The position numbers were made by a program, and so were the translations under genes. The notes beneath the pieces were generated by a model, which saw nothing but the letters and a program-made list of their open reading frames with translations, was not told the DNA's origin and ran no database searches. From Ruminococcus sp. (GTDB lineage: Bacteria > Bacillota > Clostridia > Oscillospirales > Ruminococcaceae), in contig JAGCWY010000055.1 in NCBI GenBank assembly GCA_017961625.1, forward strand, positions 1-56,445: DNA of 56,445 nucleotides, written 5' to 3'. Below are positions 8,276 through 17,543 of this stretch, piece after piece (position 1 is the stretch's first letter; each line of letters starts with the position of its first letter).

Positions 8276-9139
8276 ATGAACTGGACAGAGGGCATACAAA
8301 GTGCTATCAATTACATCGAGGATAATATCACCGAGGAACTGGACATCAATGATATCGCAGCGCGCGCGGCATGTTCGGCTTTCTACTTTCAGCGTATCTT
8401 CGGAGCGTTGTGCGGATTTACTTTAGGAGAGTATATCCGAAGCAGGAGACTTTCTCTTGCAGGCAACGATATTATATCAACAGATGAAAAAGTCATAGAT
8501 ATAGCCATGAAATATGGCTACAGCTCCCCTGACAGCTTCACCCGTGCTTTTACTTTATTCCACGGCATAACGCCTACGGATGCAAGACAGCAGAAAGCAG
8601 GGCTCAGGTCATTTTCACGTCTCAGAGTGCAGATAATACTGAAAGGCGGTAATACAATGGAGTACAAAATAATTGAAAAAGAGGCTTTCACAGTTCTCGA
8701 AAAGGTGGAGCATCATACAGTAGCAGGATCGCAGAACCTGAACACAATTCCCGAATTCTGGGGCAGAGCATCGAAGGAGGGCGTGATAGATACTCTTCTC
8801 AGCTATGCGTCAGACAAGGAATTGCTTTTGGGCACGTGCTACGGCAATGGTCACACGGATAGTGAGGAATTTGACTATGGTATCGCAGTTGAATGTTCTC
8901 CTGAAACATCTGCTCCCGAAGGATATCGCGTGAATACTATCCCTGCAAGAAAATGGGTTGTAGCCGAGTGTACAGGGGCTATGCCTGACGCTATACAAAA
9001 GCTCTGGCATGAACTGTGTGCCGAATTCTTCCCCACCTCAGGCTATAAGCCTACTTACGAAATGGACATTGAAGCCTACCCTGACGGAGATATGACTTCT
9101 CCCGACTACAAAAGCCAGATATGGATACCTATTGAATAA
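8276..9139 (+). CDS. AraC-family regulator with GyrI-like effector domain
   Basis: About 287 residues. I chose the second ATG (8276) because GAGGAGG ends 7 nt upstream; the first ATG (8270) is too close. Residues 1-105 form the double helix-turn-helix of AraC/XylS proteins (DINDIAARAACSAFYFQRIF, then VIDIAMKYGYSSPDSFTRAF). Residues 125-287 form a GyrI-like ligand-binding domain (MEYKIIEKEAFTVLEKVEHH). The layout is that of Rob/SoxS-like drug-responsive activators with a fused effector domain. It follows the GyrI and PhzF genes on the same strand and probably controls them or an efflux system. A short dyad (GACA...TGTC) lies upstream near 8220-8235. Confidence 0.85.
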   Translation: MNWTEGIQSAINYIEDNITEELDINDIAARAACSAFYFQRIFGALCGFTLGEYIRSRRLSLAGNDIISTDEKVIDIAMKYGYSSPDSFTRAFTLFHGITPTDARQQKAGLRSFSRLRVQIILKGGNTMEYKIIEKEAFTVLEKVEHHTVAGSQNLNTIPEFWGRASKEGVIDTLLSYASDKELLLGTCYGNGHTDSEEFDYGIAVECSPETSAPEGYRVNTIPARKWVVAECTGAMPDAIQKLWHELCAEFFPTSGYKPTYEMDIEAYPDGDMTSPDYKSQIWIPIE

Positions 9140-9194
9140 GCTGTACAAATCAGCAGTGTTTTTTTGTGAGTTCCTACAAATATGCAAAATACTA

Positions 9195-9225
9195 TTGACT
9201 CTCACGTTACGTCATGGTCTATACT
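9195..9225 (+). promoter_or_regulatory. MerR-type promoter with 19-bp spacer
   Basis: TTGACT (9195-9200) and TATACT (9220-9225) are separated by 19 nt rather than 17. This is the hallmark of promoters that MerR-family proteins twist into shape. The spacer holds a partly symmetrical CACGTTACGT core. The following gene is a MerR regulator, so autoregulation is likely. Confidence 0.85.
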
Positions 9226-9251
9226 GATATCACACGAGAGGAGCTGGTAAC

Positions 9252-9983
9252 ATGATGACGGTCAAGGAGGTCAGCGAGCTGACTGGAGTGAGTATACGCA
9301 CTCTACGATATTACGATGAAATAGGGCTTTTGCCGCCTGCGGATCATACCGAGGGAGGATACAGGCTGTATGACGATACAGCTCTGGAAAGACTCCAGCA
9401 GATACTACTTTTTCGCGAATTGGAATTTCCACTTAAGAATATAGTCCAAATTATGAGCAGTCCCGATTTTGACCGTAAAAAAGCTCTTGAACAGCAGTTA
9501 GAGCTGTTGGAATTGAAAAAGCAGCGGCTTGAATACTTGATTGCATTCGCTCGTGGAATAAAATTAATAGGAGTGAGAGCAGTGGATTTTTCTGCATTTG
9601 ACAGATCTAAACTTGATGAATATGCCCAAAGGGCAAAGGAACAATGGGGAGATACACCCGAATACAAAGAACTAAACGAAAAGGAGCGCAGCCGTACTCC
9701 GGAGGAAGAACAGGAACTGATAGAAAGGTTCATGGGTCTGTTCGCAGAGTTAGGCGAACTAAAAAACGGCAGTCCAGAAAGCGAAGAAGCTCAGGCTCTG
9801 GTAAAAAAGCTTCAGGACTTTATAACTGAGCATTTCTATACTTGCACCGATAAGATACTCTCAGGGCTTGGTAAAATTTACGAAGGAGGCGGAGAGATAG
9901 CTGAAAATATTGACTTAACAGGCGGCAGGGGTACAGCGAAGTTTGTATCGGAAGCTATCGCTGCTTTTTGTAGTCGTAAGTAA
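9252..9983 (+). CDS. MerR-family regulator with TipAS antibiotic-recognition domain
   Basis: A 243-residue protein. Residues 1-70 are the MerR winged helix (VKEVSELTGVSIRTLRYYDE, then GGYRLYDDTALERL), residues 75-110 a Glu/Leu/Lys-rich dimerisation coiled coil, and residues 120-240 a TipAS-like alpha-helical globule (EQWGDTPEYKE...HFYTCTDKILSGLG). TipA-type proteins bind thiopeptide-like or other drugs and activate efflux genes. AGAGGAG stands 8 nt before the ATG pair at 9252. Its own promoter has the MerR 19-bp spacer and a terminator follows, so it is probably a monocistronic autoregulated sensor. Confidence 0.92.
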   Translation: MMTVKEVSELTGVSIRTLRYYDEIGLLPPADHTEGGYRLYDDTALERLQQILLFRELEFPLKNIVQIMSSPDFDRKKALEQQLELLELKKQRLEYLIAFARGIKLIGVRAVDFSAFDRSKLDEYAQRAKEQWGDTPEYKELNEKERSRTPEEEQELIERFMGLFAELGELKNGSPESEEAQALVKKLQDFITEHFYTCTDKILSGLGKIYEGGGEIAENIDLTGGRGTAKFVSEAIAAFCSRK

Positions 9984-10020
9984 ATAAGAAGACAAATAAA
10001 AACTTATATTGCTATTGTTT

Positions 10021-10057
10021 AAGGGGACGCTTACAGTAAGCGTCTCCTTCGTTTTTT
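10021..10057 (+). terminator. Intrinsic terminator after MerR-TipAS gene
   Basis: A stem of about 13 bp (GGACGCTTA pairing with TAAGCGTCTCC) with a CAG loop, followed by six T. It ends the drug-sensor cluster. The remaining 10058-10280 is AT-rich and I see nothing firm in it. Confidence 0.88.
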
Positions 10058-10289
10058 AATAGTCTTAAGTTCCCTGCGAGATTGTTTGAATTCATTTTCT
10101 TTACAAGTTCACGCATTTACCCATTATGATGTATAACAAGCAGCACCTGTTAAATACTAAGCCCCTGTAAATTTTATACAAAAATTCACTGGAAGTATAA
10201 ATAATTAAGATTATTTTAAGATTAAAATACTATTATACAATTACAAATATATATTAACATATATTATTTTATAATGGAGGATGATACTA

Positions 10290-13200
10290 ATGAAGAACCA
10301 CAAATCAATTCTGACAGGTCTGTTGTCAGCAGTTGTCCTGGGAACTGTCTCAGCAACATCGGCGGCTGCCGCTGACGTTCTCTACGGTGATGCAAACTGT
10401 GATGGTACAGTTGACATGGGAGACGCTGTACTAATTATGCAGGCACTGGACAACCCAGGAAGATACGGACTAAATGGAACAGACGAAAAGCACATCACAG
10501 AAAAAGGCATAGAGCTTGCTGATGTCTATGAAACTGGAAACGGTCTTACTAACAATGATGCCCTTTCAATCCAGAATTATCTTTTAGGCAATATCAAGTC
10601 CCTTCCTGAATCCACCAAAAATGATTCATCAATAAATGAAGATGACAAAGACGAAGTAAAGACAAAGATACATCTCAGCGATTCTGACATTGAGATAGAC
10701 GGACAGTACGCTGAAGCTGAGGGCTCGAAAATCACTATCACACACTCTGGAAAATTCACCTTCGACGGCACTCTCAGCGACGGACAGATCTATGTTGATA
10801 TCCCTGACGAAAAGGCAGATAACGGAACTGTAAATCTTGTATTCAAGGGTGTTAACATAACAGGCAATAGTGCTCCTGCTATTCTTGTAAAGAATGCGGA
10901 AAAAACCACAGTTACAATAGCAGATGATACAGAAAACACAATCTCAGACGGTGCAACAGCTTATACAGATAATGAAGCTGAAAGCGCTGTCATCGAAGCC
11001 AAGGACGACCTCACGTTCAAGGGCGACGACAACGGTACAGGTACTCTTACCATAAATGCTAATTTCCAGCCTGCTGTAGTATGCAACAACGACCTCAAGT
11101 TTACAGGGGGCATCATTAATATCAACACCCTCAACGAAGATCCCGAGCTTACTCCCGACACTGTAAAGGGCAAGAACTCTGTAACAGTAAAGGGCGGTAC
11201 TCTCAATATCAATTCAGTGGGCGACGGAATCAAATCCTCAAAGGGTTCTGTTTCCATCGAAGATGGTACTGTTATAATCAAAGCAGCTAAGGATGCTGTA
11301 CAGGCTGAGACAGATATAACTATCTCTGGCGGCGATATCGCTGCATTCGGCGACAAGGGTCTCACCGCTGCCGGCAATGTAAATATCACAGGTGGAAATG
11401 TTCTTGCTACAGCCGTAGACAAGCAATGCGAGACTCTTGCTGCAACAGGGCAAGCAACTATTGTTCTCGACTTCGTCAAGGAGTGGTCAAAGAACAATCC
11501 TGTTACTGTTACGGATTCCTCAAACAAAGTACTCTTCGAGAAGAATACTCTAAAGAAATACAGATATGCTATCGTTTCATCTGCTGACATTGATTCTGAT
11601 GACCTTAAGGTATTCGCAGGCGGTATCAAGGTAAAACACAGTGAAGGAGCAACCTTCAAGAGTGGCAAGCCTGCCAAATACACAGAAGTAAACAACGATA
11701 TGGATAATGAAGAGCAGCTTTATCAAGATCTCTTCAGCCAGGAAAAGATACACAAGATTGACATTCAGATAGATGAAGCTGTATGGGACAATCTCCTGCA
11801 AACAGCAAGCAAAGAAGAGTGGACTCCTTGTGATGTTACTATCGACGGTGAAACTATCAAAAACGTTGGTATCAGAGCAAAGGGCAACAGCTCACTCATG
11901 ATGGCCAAGGATGGAAAGTACAGCTTCCGCCTTAAACTCGATAAGTATGACAAAACCAACAACTATCACGGTCTTACAGAATTATGCATGAATAATATGC
12001 TCATGGACGCATCATGCCTCAGAGATATACTCTGCTATAACGCTATGTATGAAATAGGCGGTGTTGCTCCCCATGCAGCTCATACAGATATGTACCTCAA
12101 CGGTGACCTCTACAGCTTCTATCTCCTTGCAGAGCAGCCCGGTACTACACTTGCTGAGCGTTATGCCGTTGATGACGATTCTGTTCTCTACAAAGCTACA
12201 GAAAAGAACGGAGCTGAAGGCGGCTGGGGTGGCTTCGGCGGAGACAGCTATTGCTCATTCACTGAGAATATGCCTCTTGACAGATTTGACGTAAAATTCG
12301 GTACAGACGATGAATTTGCACACATACAGGCTGTAAAAACAGCCATAAACAAGCTCACATCTACAGATTACAAATTTATCGAGGATGTTATTGATGTACC
12401 AAGCTTCCTCAAGGGCTTTGCAGTAAACTCAATATTCTGCAACTACGACAGCTACAACGGTTCACTCGCACACAACTATTACCTCATGTACTCAGGCGAG
12501 AAAATGTACTTTGTAGGCTGGGACTATAACCTCTGTCTCGGTAACTTCACAGGAGCAGCAAATGCTGTAACATCTGACATCAAGACAAGCCTTTATCAGT
12601 CAACTATAGAGGATCGTCCTCTTGCCAAACTGCTTCAGGTACCTGAATACTATGATATGTATGTCGAGATAGTCAAGGACGTGCTCGAGTACTACAGCGA
12701 TCCAGAACAGTATGTTGCAGATTACGCTAAAAAGATCCGTTCACACGTTGAAGCTGATCCAAGGTTTGAATTTACAATAGAAGACTTTGACACCAATACC
12801 TCCAAGAGCGAGGAAGGTCTCCAGTACAGTGAAGAAGACACTGGCAGCGCATGGGGCAACTGGGGCGGCTTCGGCGGCGGAGACGCCAACGGTGAAAACG
12901 GTGCAGGTGGCTGGGCTGGCTTAGGCGGCGGAGATGCCAACGGTGAAAACGGTGCAGGCGACTGGGCTGGCTTAGGCGGCGGAGATGCCAACGGTGAAAA
13001 CGGTGCAGGCGACTGGGCTGGTTTCGGTGGCGGAAACGCTAATGGTGAAAACGGTGCAGGCGGCTGGGCTGGCTTCGGTGGTGGAGATGCCAACGGTGAA
13101 AACGGCGCAGGCGGCTGGGCTGGCTTCGGCGACGCAAGCTTTGACTGGGCAAACGTAGATTGGGAAAATATGGACTGGAGCAACATGGACTGGGGTGACA

Positions 13201-13313
13201 TGGACTGGGGCGACATGGACTGGGGCAACGGTATGTTCGGCGGCGGTCAGACTTCAGTTGTTGATTTCCTTATCAAGAGATTTGAATTAATCCTTGCAGC
13301 ACTAAGCGAATAA
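10290..13313 (+). CDS. Dockerin - beta-helix (Cthe_2159-like) - CotH kinase protein, secreted
   Basis: About 1007 residues. The ATG at 10290 is preferred over 10281 because GGAGG ends 9 nt upstream. Signal peptide 1-27 (MKNHKSILTGLLSAVVLG...SAAAA). Dockerin about 32-105 (GDANCDGTVDMGDAVLIMQ, then LTNNDALSIQNYLLG), unusually at the N-terminus. Residues 125-365 are a right-handed beta-helix repeat domain like the polygalacturonate-binding Cthe_2159 family (TINANFQPAVV, GDGIKSSKGSVSI). Residues 475-840 are a CotH-type kinase-like fold with IRAKGNSS, the lysine strand YSFRLKLDKY and the metal-site VGWDYN. Then come five 17-residue Gly/Asn/Trp repeats and a DW-rich tail. CotH proteins phosphorylate protein targets at the spore or cell surface; here it would be displayed on a cellulosome. 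Confidence 0.9.
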   Translation: MKNHKSILTGLLSAVVLGTVSATSAAAADVLYGDANCDGTVDMGDAVLIMQALDNPGRYGLNGTDEKHITEKGIELADVYETGNGLTNNDALSIQNYLLGNIKSLPESTKNDSSINEDDKDEVKTKIHLSDSDIEIDGQYAEAEGSKITITHSGKFTFDGTLSDGQIYVDIPDEKADNGTVNLVFKGVNITGNSAPAILVKNAEKTTVTIADDTENTISDGATAYTDNEAESAVIEAKDDLTFKGDDNGTGTLTINANFQPAVVCNNDLKFTGGIININTLNEDPELTPDTVKGKNSVTVKGGTLNINSVGDGIKSSKGSVSIEDGTVIIKAAKDAVQAETDITISGGDIAAFGDKGLTAAGNVNITGGNVLATAVDKQCETLAATGQATIVLDFVKEWSKNNPVTVTDSSNKVLFEKNTLKKYRYAIVSSADIDSDDLKVFAGGIKVKHSEGATFKSGKPAKYTEVNNDMDNEEQLYQDLFSQEKIHKIDIQIDEAVWDNLLQTASKEEWTPCDVTIDGETIKNVGIRAKGNSSLMMAKDGKYSFRLKLDKYDKTNNYHGLTELCMNNMLMDASCLRDILCYNAMYEIGGVAPHAAHTDMYLNGDLYSFYLLAEQPGTTLAERYAVDDDSVLYKATEKNGAEGGWGGFGGDSYCSFTENMPLDRFDVKFGTDDEFAHIQAVKTAINKLTSTDYKFIEDVIDVPSFLKGFAVNSIFCNYDSYNGSLAHNYYLMYSGEKMYFVGWDYNLCLGNFTGAANAVTSDIKTSLYQSTIEDRPLAKLLQVPEYYDMYVEIVKDVLEYYSDPEQYVADYAKKIRSHVEADPRFEFTIEDFDTNTSKSEEGLQYSEEDTGSAWGNWGGFGGGDANGENGAGGWAGLGGGDANGENGAGDWAGLGGGDANGENGAGDWAGFGGGNANGENGAGGWAGFGGGDANGENGAGGWAGFGDASFDWANVDWENMDWSNMDWGDMDWGDMDWGNGMFGGGQTSVVDFLIKRFELILAALSE
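12867..13121 (+). repeat. Five tandem 51-bp repeats
   Basis: Five uninterrupted copies of a 51-bp unit coding for a GGDANGENGAGGWAG-type 17-mer. They differ only at scattered positions (for example Leu/Phe and Gly/Asp). Copy number is likely to vary by slippage. Confidence 0.93.
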
Positions 13314-13325
13314 TATACTTTTAAT

Positions 13326-13360
13326 AAAAAACCACCTGTTCAACGGGTGGTTTTTATTTT
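13326..13360 (+). terminator. Intrinsic terminator after CotH gene
   Basis: AAAAACCACC pairs with GGTGGTTTTT around a GTTCAAC centre, followed by a T-rich tail. Its sequence closely matches the strong hairpin at 52019-52044. Confidence 0.8.
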
Positions 13361-13567
13361 CAAAAGAATAAACCTGAACATAATATCGTCGGAAACTGAA
13401 TTATTATTGCTTCAACAAGTAAGATATTTTATGATACACTTTTGGCAATATCATTATTGTGACGAATGCTATAGCATTATACTTTTTCAAACAGTTCTTG
13501 AATCATTAATTAAATGCTCATCATAAGCAGCATCAGATTCAGATGTTGAATATTGACAATATTCGAC

Positions 13568-13596
13568 TTGTATTGTTACAAAAAATGAGCTATAAT
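13568..13596 (+). promoter_or_regulatory. Candidate promoter for triple GH11-like protein
   Basis: TTGTAT and TATAAT are separated by 17 nt, 50 nt before the ATG at 13646. A TTGACA also occurs just upstream (about 13553) with a poorer -10. Confidence 0.5.
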
Positions 13597-13645
13597 TGTT
13601 ATAATGGATATTTATATCCAGACATATTCTTTCGGAGGTGTATTT

Positions 13646-16462
13646 ATGACATTCAGTGTATTTAAGCGCATTATATCTGCAGCAACTGCAACATTATGCT
13701 TTTCAGCTGCTGTACCGACATTGCCGCTCAAGGTAGGTGCCGAGAATACTAAAATTACTTCCTATGAAGGCTACGATTATGAATACTGGTCAGATACTAA
13801 TAATAATACAATCTCATTTGATATTGATAAAAAAGGCGGTTTTGATGCAGAATGGAATGCGTATGGAAACTGCTTTTTCGCTAAGGGCCTGATTAATCAA
13901 AAGCCCATTTCAAACAATTATAAAATAGACTATGACTTATCAATCAGTTTTACTCCTGTACAGAATGCAAAAGCTGACGAAGCCTGCACATATATATGTG
14001 CTTACGGTTATCTTAAAAACCCTGCCGCAGAATTCTTCTTTATGGACTATGGTTCTAATTTGCCGGACTACGAAAACATTGAGAATTGTACTTCTTTAGG
14101 CAGCTTTGATGTTGACGGAAATACATATGATCTTTACAGTCAGAAAAGATATGAACACACTATCGACGGTTCCCTTTCGTACCCCGTATTCTTAAGCGTT
14201 CGCAGAGATGGAGAGATGGAATGCAATACAGAGTCTTCTTTATACTCGGCGCCCAATAATGAATACAGCAGCTATTCTGGTCGAATAGACGTTGGTGCGC
14301 ATTTATACGCTCTTGAAAATCTCGGACAGAAAATAGGAGACCTCGACAGGCTGTCCTTAAATGTTGAATCCTACAGATGCAGCGGTGCAGTAAAACTTAA
14401 TAGCTGCGAGATAACAGATTATCTGACACAGAATGACTTTCCTAATACATCCGGTACCTTTGAAAAAAATGGTGGCACATATACATACTACTCGACTAGC
14501 AGACCGTCTAAAGTCAATATGCGAGTGAATCCATACACGGACGATAAAGAATTTGACTATAGATGGCAGGACGGTACAAACGAGATAACAAAGACATTTT
14601 TATCTGAACCTGTAAAAATTGGTACAAATGACCTTATACTTTTCAAAAATGACTACTCATTTAAACTAAGCGGCGATGATCATAACAATAACAGTTTCAG
14701 CGGAATCCTCGAAATGGAACTTAATGACTGTCAGAAACTCTGTCTCGTTGATACTGGCACTGACTTCGGTGAAGATAAAATAACTGCTTTATACAACGAA
14801 AAAGGTATAGAACCAAAACTGACCGTCTCTGTTACAAACAGAAACATTTTAGATCTTCCTGATACTATGTACGACACAAGGAAGCAGGAATTGAAAGTTT
14901 ATTCATATACATTAAAGAGTGGAAACACAGAAGAAAAGCACACCGATTACTGGATAACGAATTATCAATATGACTTTTATTACTATAATAAATTCAATCT
15001 GATTTTCTGTGGTGAAAATATACTCTGCAACTCCTCTTATAGTTGCTATAATATCATAAAAATATCTGATGTATTAAGATTTCTGAAGGAATATGGTCTG
15101 TCATACGATACAATAAACACAGCTTCTTACACTTTTAACTCCGAGGGCTTCGGCGGTTCTCTTTCCGTAAACTCTCTTAAACTGGATATCACCCACTTTC
15201 CAAACGGATCTTACAAGTTTTCTCCCGAATACTATGGCGATAACAACTTTTCCATCAACTCAAATAAAAATGGACTTTTTGACTTCAACTGGAATAATTC
15301 AGAATTCGGAGCTTGTACAGCTTTGGCAGAAAAGCATTTTGACGGCAGCGGTCTTGCTCTCTCAGATATAAAAAGCATTGTTGCAGATTACAGCGTGACT
15401 GTCGATTCTGTCGAAACATTCGGAAATACATACGATGAAACATCCGTTTATTTGCGTGGAAAGCTCCCGAAATCAGACTCTTCACGAAATGAATTATATA
15501 TCGACATTGCTTACTTTGCAAACAACCCTGACCTGAAAAAACGTATAAAACCTATCTCGTCTGACAGCTCCATTGAGGATAACGGTAAGATCTATGATCT
15601 CTGCGTTAATTCAACGGAGGAATTGAACGGATTCTGCGTTTCAGGCTTCATAAGTGACGAAGACGCTCTCATTAATCAATACTGGAGCCTTGAACACGAT
15701 CCTCCCGTTAACGGCGAAGATCCTGCCTCTTTCAGCGGTTCAATAGACATTACAAAGCATATTGCCAAATACATAACAGCAGATGACGGCAGCGCATGGG
15801 ATATTCTCAGCGATCTTGCTATCTGTGCAGAGGCAAACCGTTCTGTCGGTTCCGTTTCTATCGAAAAATTCGATATCATCGTAACATACAATGATGGTTC
15901 TGTTATAAAGTATACTCCGGGCGATGTCTCAACATCATCAGAAAACTTTATGCAGGGAGATATCAATGATGACGGGGTATTCAGTATCTCAGACGTTGTA
16001 ACATTACAGAAGTGGCTGCTGGGGTCACGTAACATTTCTATTAAAAACTGGAAAGCCGCTGACCTCAATTATGACAGCGTGCTTGACATATTTGATCTTT
16101 GCATGATGAAAAAAGCCATTATTCGTTCAATAAAATTACCTGTTGCGGTCAACATTAACGAGACTGGCGGATATGCTGGAGTTAACAGGATCTGGAAAGT
16201 ATATAAAGAAAACGAAAAATATATTGTATCTTACCAGGATTTAAAACGCACAACAGATCAAGAACCCATTATAACCGAAATAACCGAATCAGAATACAAC
16301 AAAATAATGGCTCAGGACTACGAAAGAAACTCTACTCCTCAGCAAGTATGGGACGGTTTCCATTATAAATCTGTTATTACCTACAAAGATGGAACAGAAA
16401 AGACCACTAATTCAGATATGTTAGATACTCTTTTGATAATTGAAAAGCTGTCAGAAAAATAA
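13646..16462 (+). CDS. Secreted dockerin protein with three divergent GH11-like modules
   Basis: About 938 residues from the ATG at 13646, placed by GGAGGTG; the open frame from 13604 has no ribosome site. Signal peptide 1-33. Module 1 (about 36-260) aligns by eye with the GH11 xylanase at 51 kb: GYDYEYWSDTNNN, then NPAAEFFFMDYG for the nucleophile strand, then LNVESYRCSGAVKLNS for the acid/base strand. Module 2 (to about 505) ends in YTFNSEGFGGSLSVNSL and lacks the matching glutamate. Module 3 (about 510-765) ends in CAEANRSVGSVSIEKF. A dockerin follows (GDINDDGVFSISDVVTLQKW...LDIFDLCMMKKAII) and then a C-terminal tail of about 100 residues of unknown fold. Many substrate aromatics of GH11 are missing, so binding or weak catalysis is uncertain. 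Confidence 0.75.
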   Translation: MTFSVFKRIISAATATLCFSAAVPTLPLKVGAENTKITSYEGYDYEYWSDTNNNTISFDIDKKGGFDAEWNAYGNCFFAKGLINQKPISNNYKIDYDLSISFTPVQNAKADEACTYICAYGYLKNPAAEFFFMDYGSNLPDYENIENCTSLGSFDVDGNTYDLYSQKRYEHTIDGSLSYPVFLSVRRDGEMECNTESSLYSAPNNEYSSYSGRIDVGAHLYALENLGQKIGDLDRLSLNVESYRCSGAVKLNSCEITDYLTQNDFPNTSGTFEKNGGTYTYYSTSRPSKVNMRVNPYTDDKEFDYRWQDGTNEITKTFLSEPVKIGTNDLILFKNDYSFKLSGDDHNNNSFSGILEMELNDCQKLCLVDTGTDFGEDKITALYNEKGIEPKLTVSVTNRNILDLPDTMYDTRKQELKVYSYTLKSGNTEEKHTDYWITNYQYDFYYYNKFNLIFCGENILCNSSYSCYNIIKISDVLRFLKEYGLSYDTINTASYTFNSEGFGGSLSVNSLKLDITHFPNGSYKFSPEYYGDNNFSINSNKNGLFDFNWNNSEFGACTALAEKHFDGSGLALSDIKSIVADYSVTVDSVETFGNTYDETSVYLRGKLPKSDSSRNELYIDIAYFANNPDLKKRIKPISSDSSIEDNGKIYDLCVNSTEELNGFCVSGFISDEDALINQYWSLEHDPPVNGEDPASFSGSIDITKHIAKYITADDGSAWDILSDLAICAEANRSVGSVSIEKFDIIVTYNDGSVIKYTPGDVSTSSENFMQGDINDDGVFSISDVVTLQKWLLGSRNISIKNWKAADLNYDSVLDIFDLCMMKKAIIRSIKLPVAVNINETGGYAGVNRIWKVYKENEKYIVSYQDLKRTTDQEPIITEITESEYNKIMAQDYERNSTPQQVWDGFHYKSVITYKDGTEKTTNSDMLDTLLIIEKLSEK

Positions 16463-16573
16463 AGTTAAAAAGAAAAGTTTTTATTCAAAAATATTTTCGC
16501 TTTACCTGATTATAAAACTAATCCAGTTTGTTTGAATGCATATTCTTGAAAAGCCATTCAATAACATATGTGA

Positions 16574-16615
16574 TAAAAAAAGGCACTTCTGTCATAAAAC
16601 TGACAGAAGTGCCTT
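16574..16615. terminator. Bidirectional terminator between convergent genes
   Basis: A perfect 15-bp stem (AAGGCACTTCTGTCA and its complement) with a 6-nt loop. On the minus strand it is followed by a long T run, so it ends the importer operon. It can also serve the dockerin gene on the plus strand. Confidence 0.9.
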
Positions 16616-16656
16616 AAATCTTCTTGTTTACGTACCTGTTTAAGCAGATACAGATA

Positions 16657-17529
16657 TCAGCCCTTTACAGCGCCCGCAGTCAGACCGTCAACTATCTGAT
16701 TGGAGAATGCGCAGTAAACAACTATTGTAGGTATGATCGCGATTATAATAGCCGCAAACATCTGTGAATAATTAGTACCATGCGGTCCTACAAACTTTGA
16801 CAGTGCTACCGGTAGGGTCTTCTTTGTTTCATCAGAGATAAATACCATGGCTACAAGGAGCTCGTTCCAGTTTCCGATGAAAGTCATAAGTCCGGTTACA
16901 CAAAGACCTGTCTTACCAAGCGGCAGACATATTCTGGAAAATATCTGGAATACATTCGCACCCTCCAAACAAGCACATTCGATAAGTTCATTCGGAATAC
17001 TCTTAAAGAATCCCGTCATAATGAATATGGTTATCGGAAGTGAAAAAGTTACATAAGGAATTATAATTCCCGTAAGCGTATTTGAAAGGTGAAAATCTGC
17101 AAATCTTGTGAAAAGTGGTATGAGCACGCAGTGTACAGGTATCATCATACCTGTAAGGAAATATGTCATGGCAAGCTTTGCACCCTTCCAGCGCATACGT
17201 ACAATGCCGAATGCTGCCATAGAACCTATGATTAAACTCAATATCAGTGCGATAACACACACGATGAATGAATTAAATGTAGCTGTACCGAGATGTCCTT
17301 TTGTCCACGCAAAGGAGAAGTTATCAAATGATATATGCTCCGGAAGCGCAAAAGGAGCAGTAAATATCTCCTTATTTGTCTTGAACGATACATTGAACAA
17401 CCACAGCAGAGGAAGTATATAGGCTATGGATATCAACACAAGAAATACATATATAACAATTTGTATCGGTGAGAGCTTTTTCTTGGAAGTAAAATCCGGT
17501 TCATCTGTTACATATTTTGAAGAACTCAT
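16657..17529 (-). CDS. Carbohydrate ABC transporter permease, MalG type
   Basis: A 290-residue inner-membrane permease with about six hydrophobic helices and the cytoplasmic coupling segment ECACLEGANVFQIFSRICLPL (the EAA loop). It belongs to the MalG/CUT1 group that imports oligosaccharides together with a MalF partner and a separate ATPase. It is the last gene of the three-gene operon, 14 nt after the MalF-type gene. No ATPase gene is present here; CUT1 systems of Firmicutes commonly share one MsmK-like ATPase encoded elsewhere. Context with GH51 and GH43 suggests arabinoxylo-oligosaccharides as substrate (inference). Confidence 0.92.
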   Translation of the reverse strand: MSSSKYVTDEPDFTSKKKLSPIQIVIYVFLVLISIAYILPLLWLFNVSFKTNKEIFTAPFALPEHISFDNFSFAWTKGHLGTATFNSFIVCVIALILSLIIGSMAAFGIVRMRWKGAKLAMTYFLTGMMIPVHCVLIPLFTRFADFHLSNTLTGIIIPYVTFSLPITIFIMTGFFKSIPNELIECACLEGANVFQIFSRICLPLGKTGLCVTGLMTFIGNWNELLVAMVFISDETKKTLPVALSKFVGPHGTNYSQMFAAIIIAIIPTIVVYCAFSNQIVDGLTAGAVKG

Positions 17530-17543
17530 TTGACTATACCTCC

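Noticed and set aside
10961..11695. 244-codon minus-strand frame
   Set aside because: Antisense shadow of the beta-helix part of the dockerin-CotH protein.
12722..13228. Long minus-strand frame, Pro/Ser-rich, with repeats
   Set aside because: It is the antisense of the 51-bp repeats in the CotH gene. The repeat period divisible by three keeps the antisense frame open; no ribosome site.
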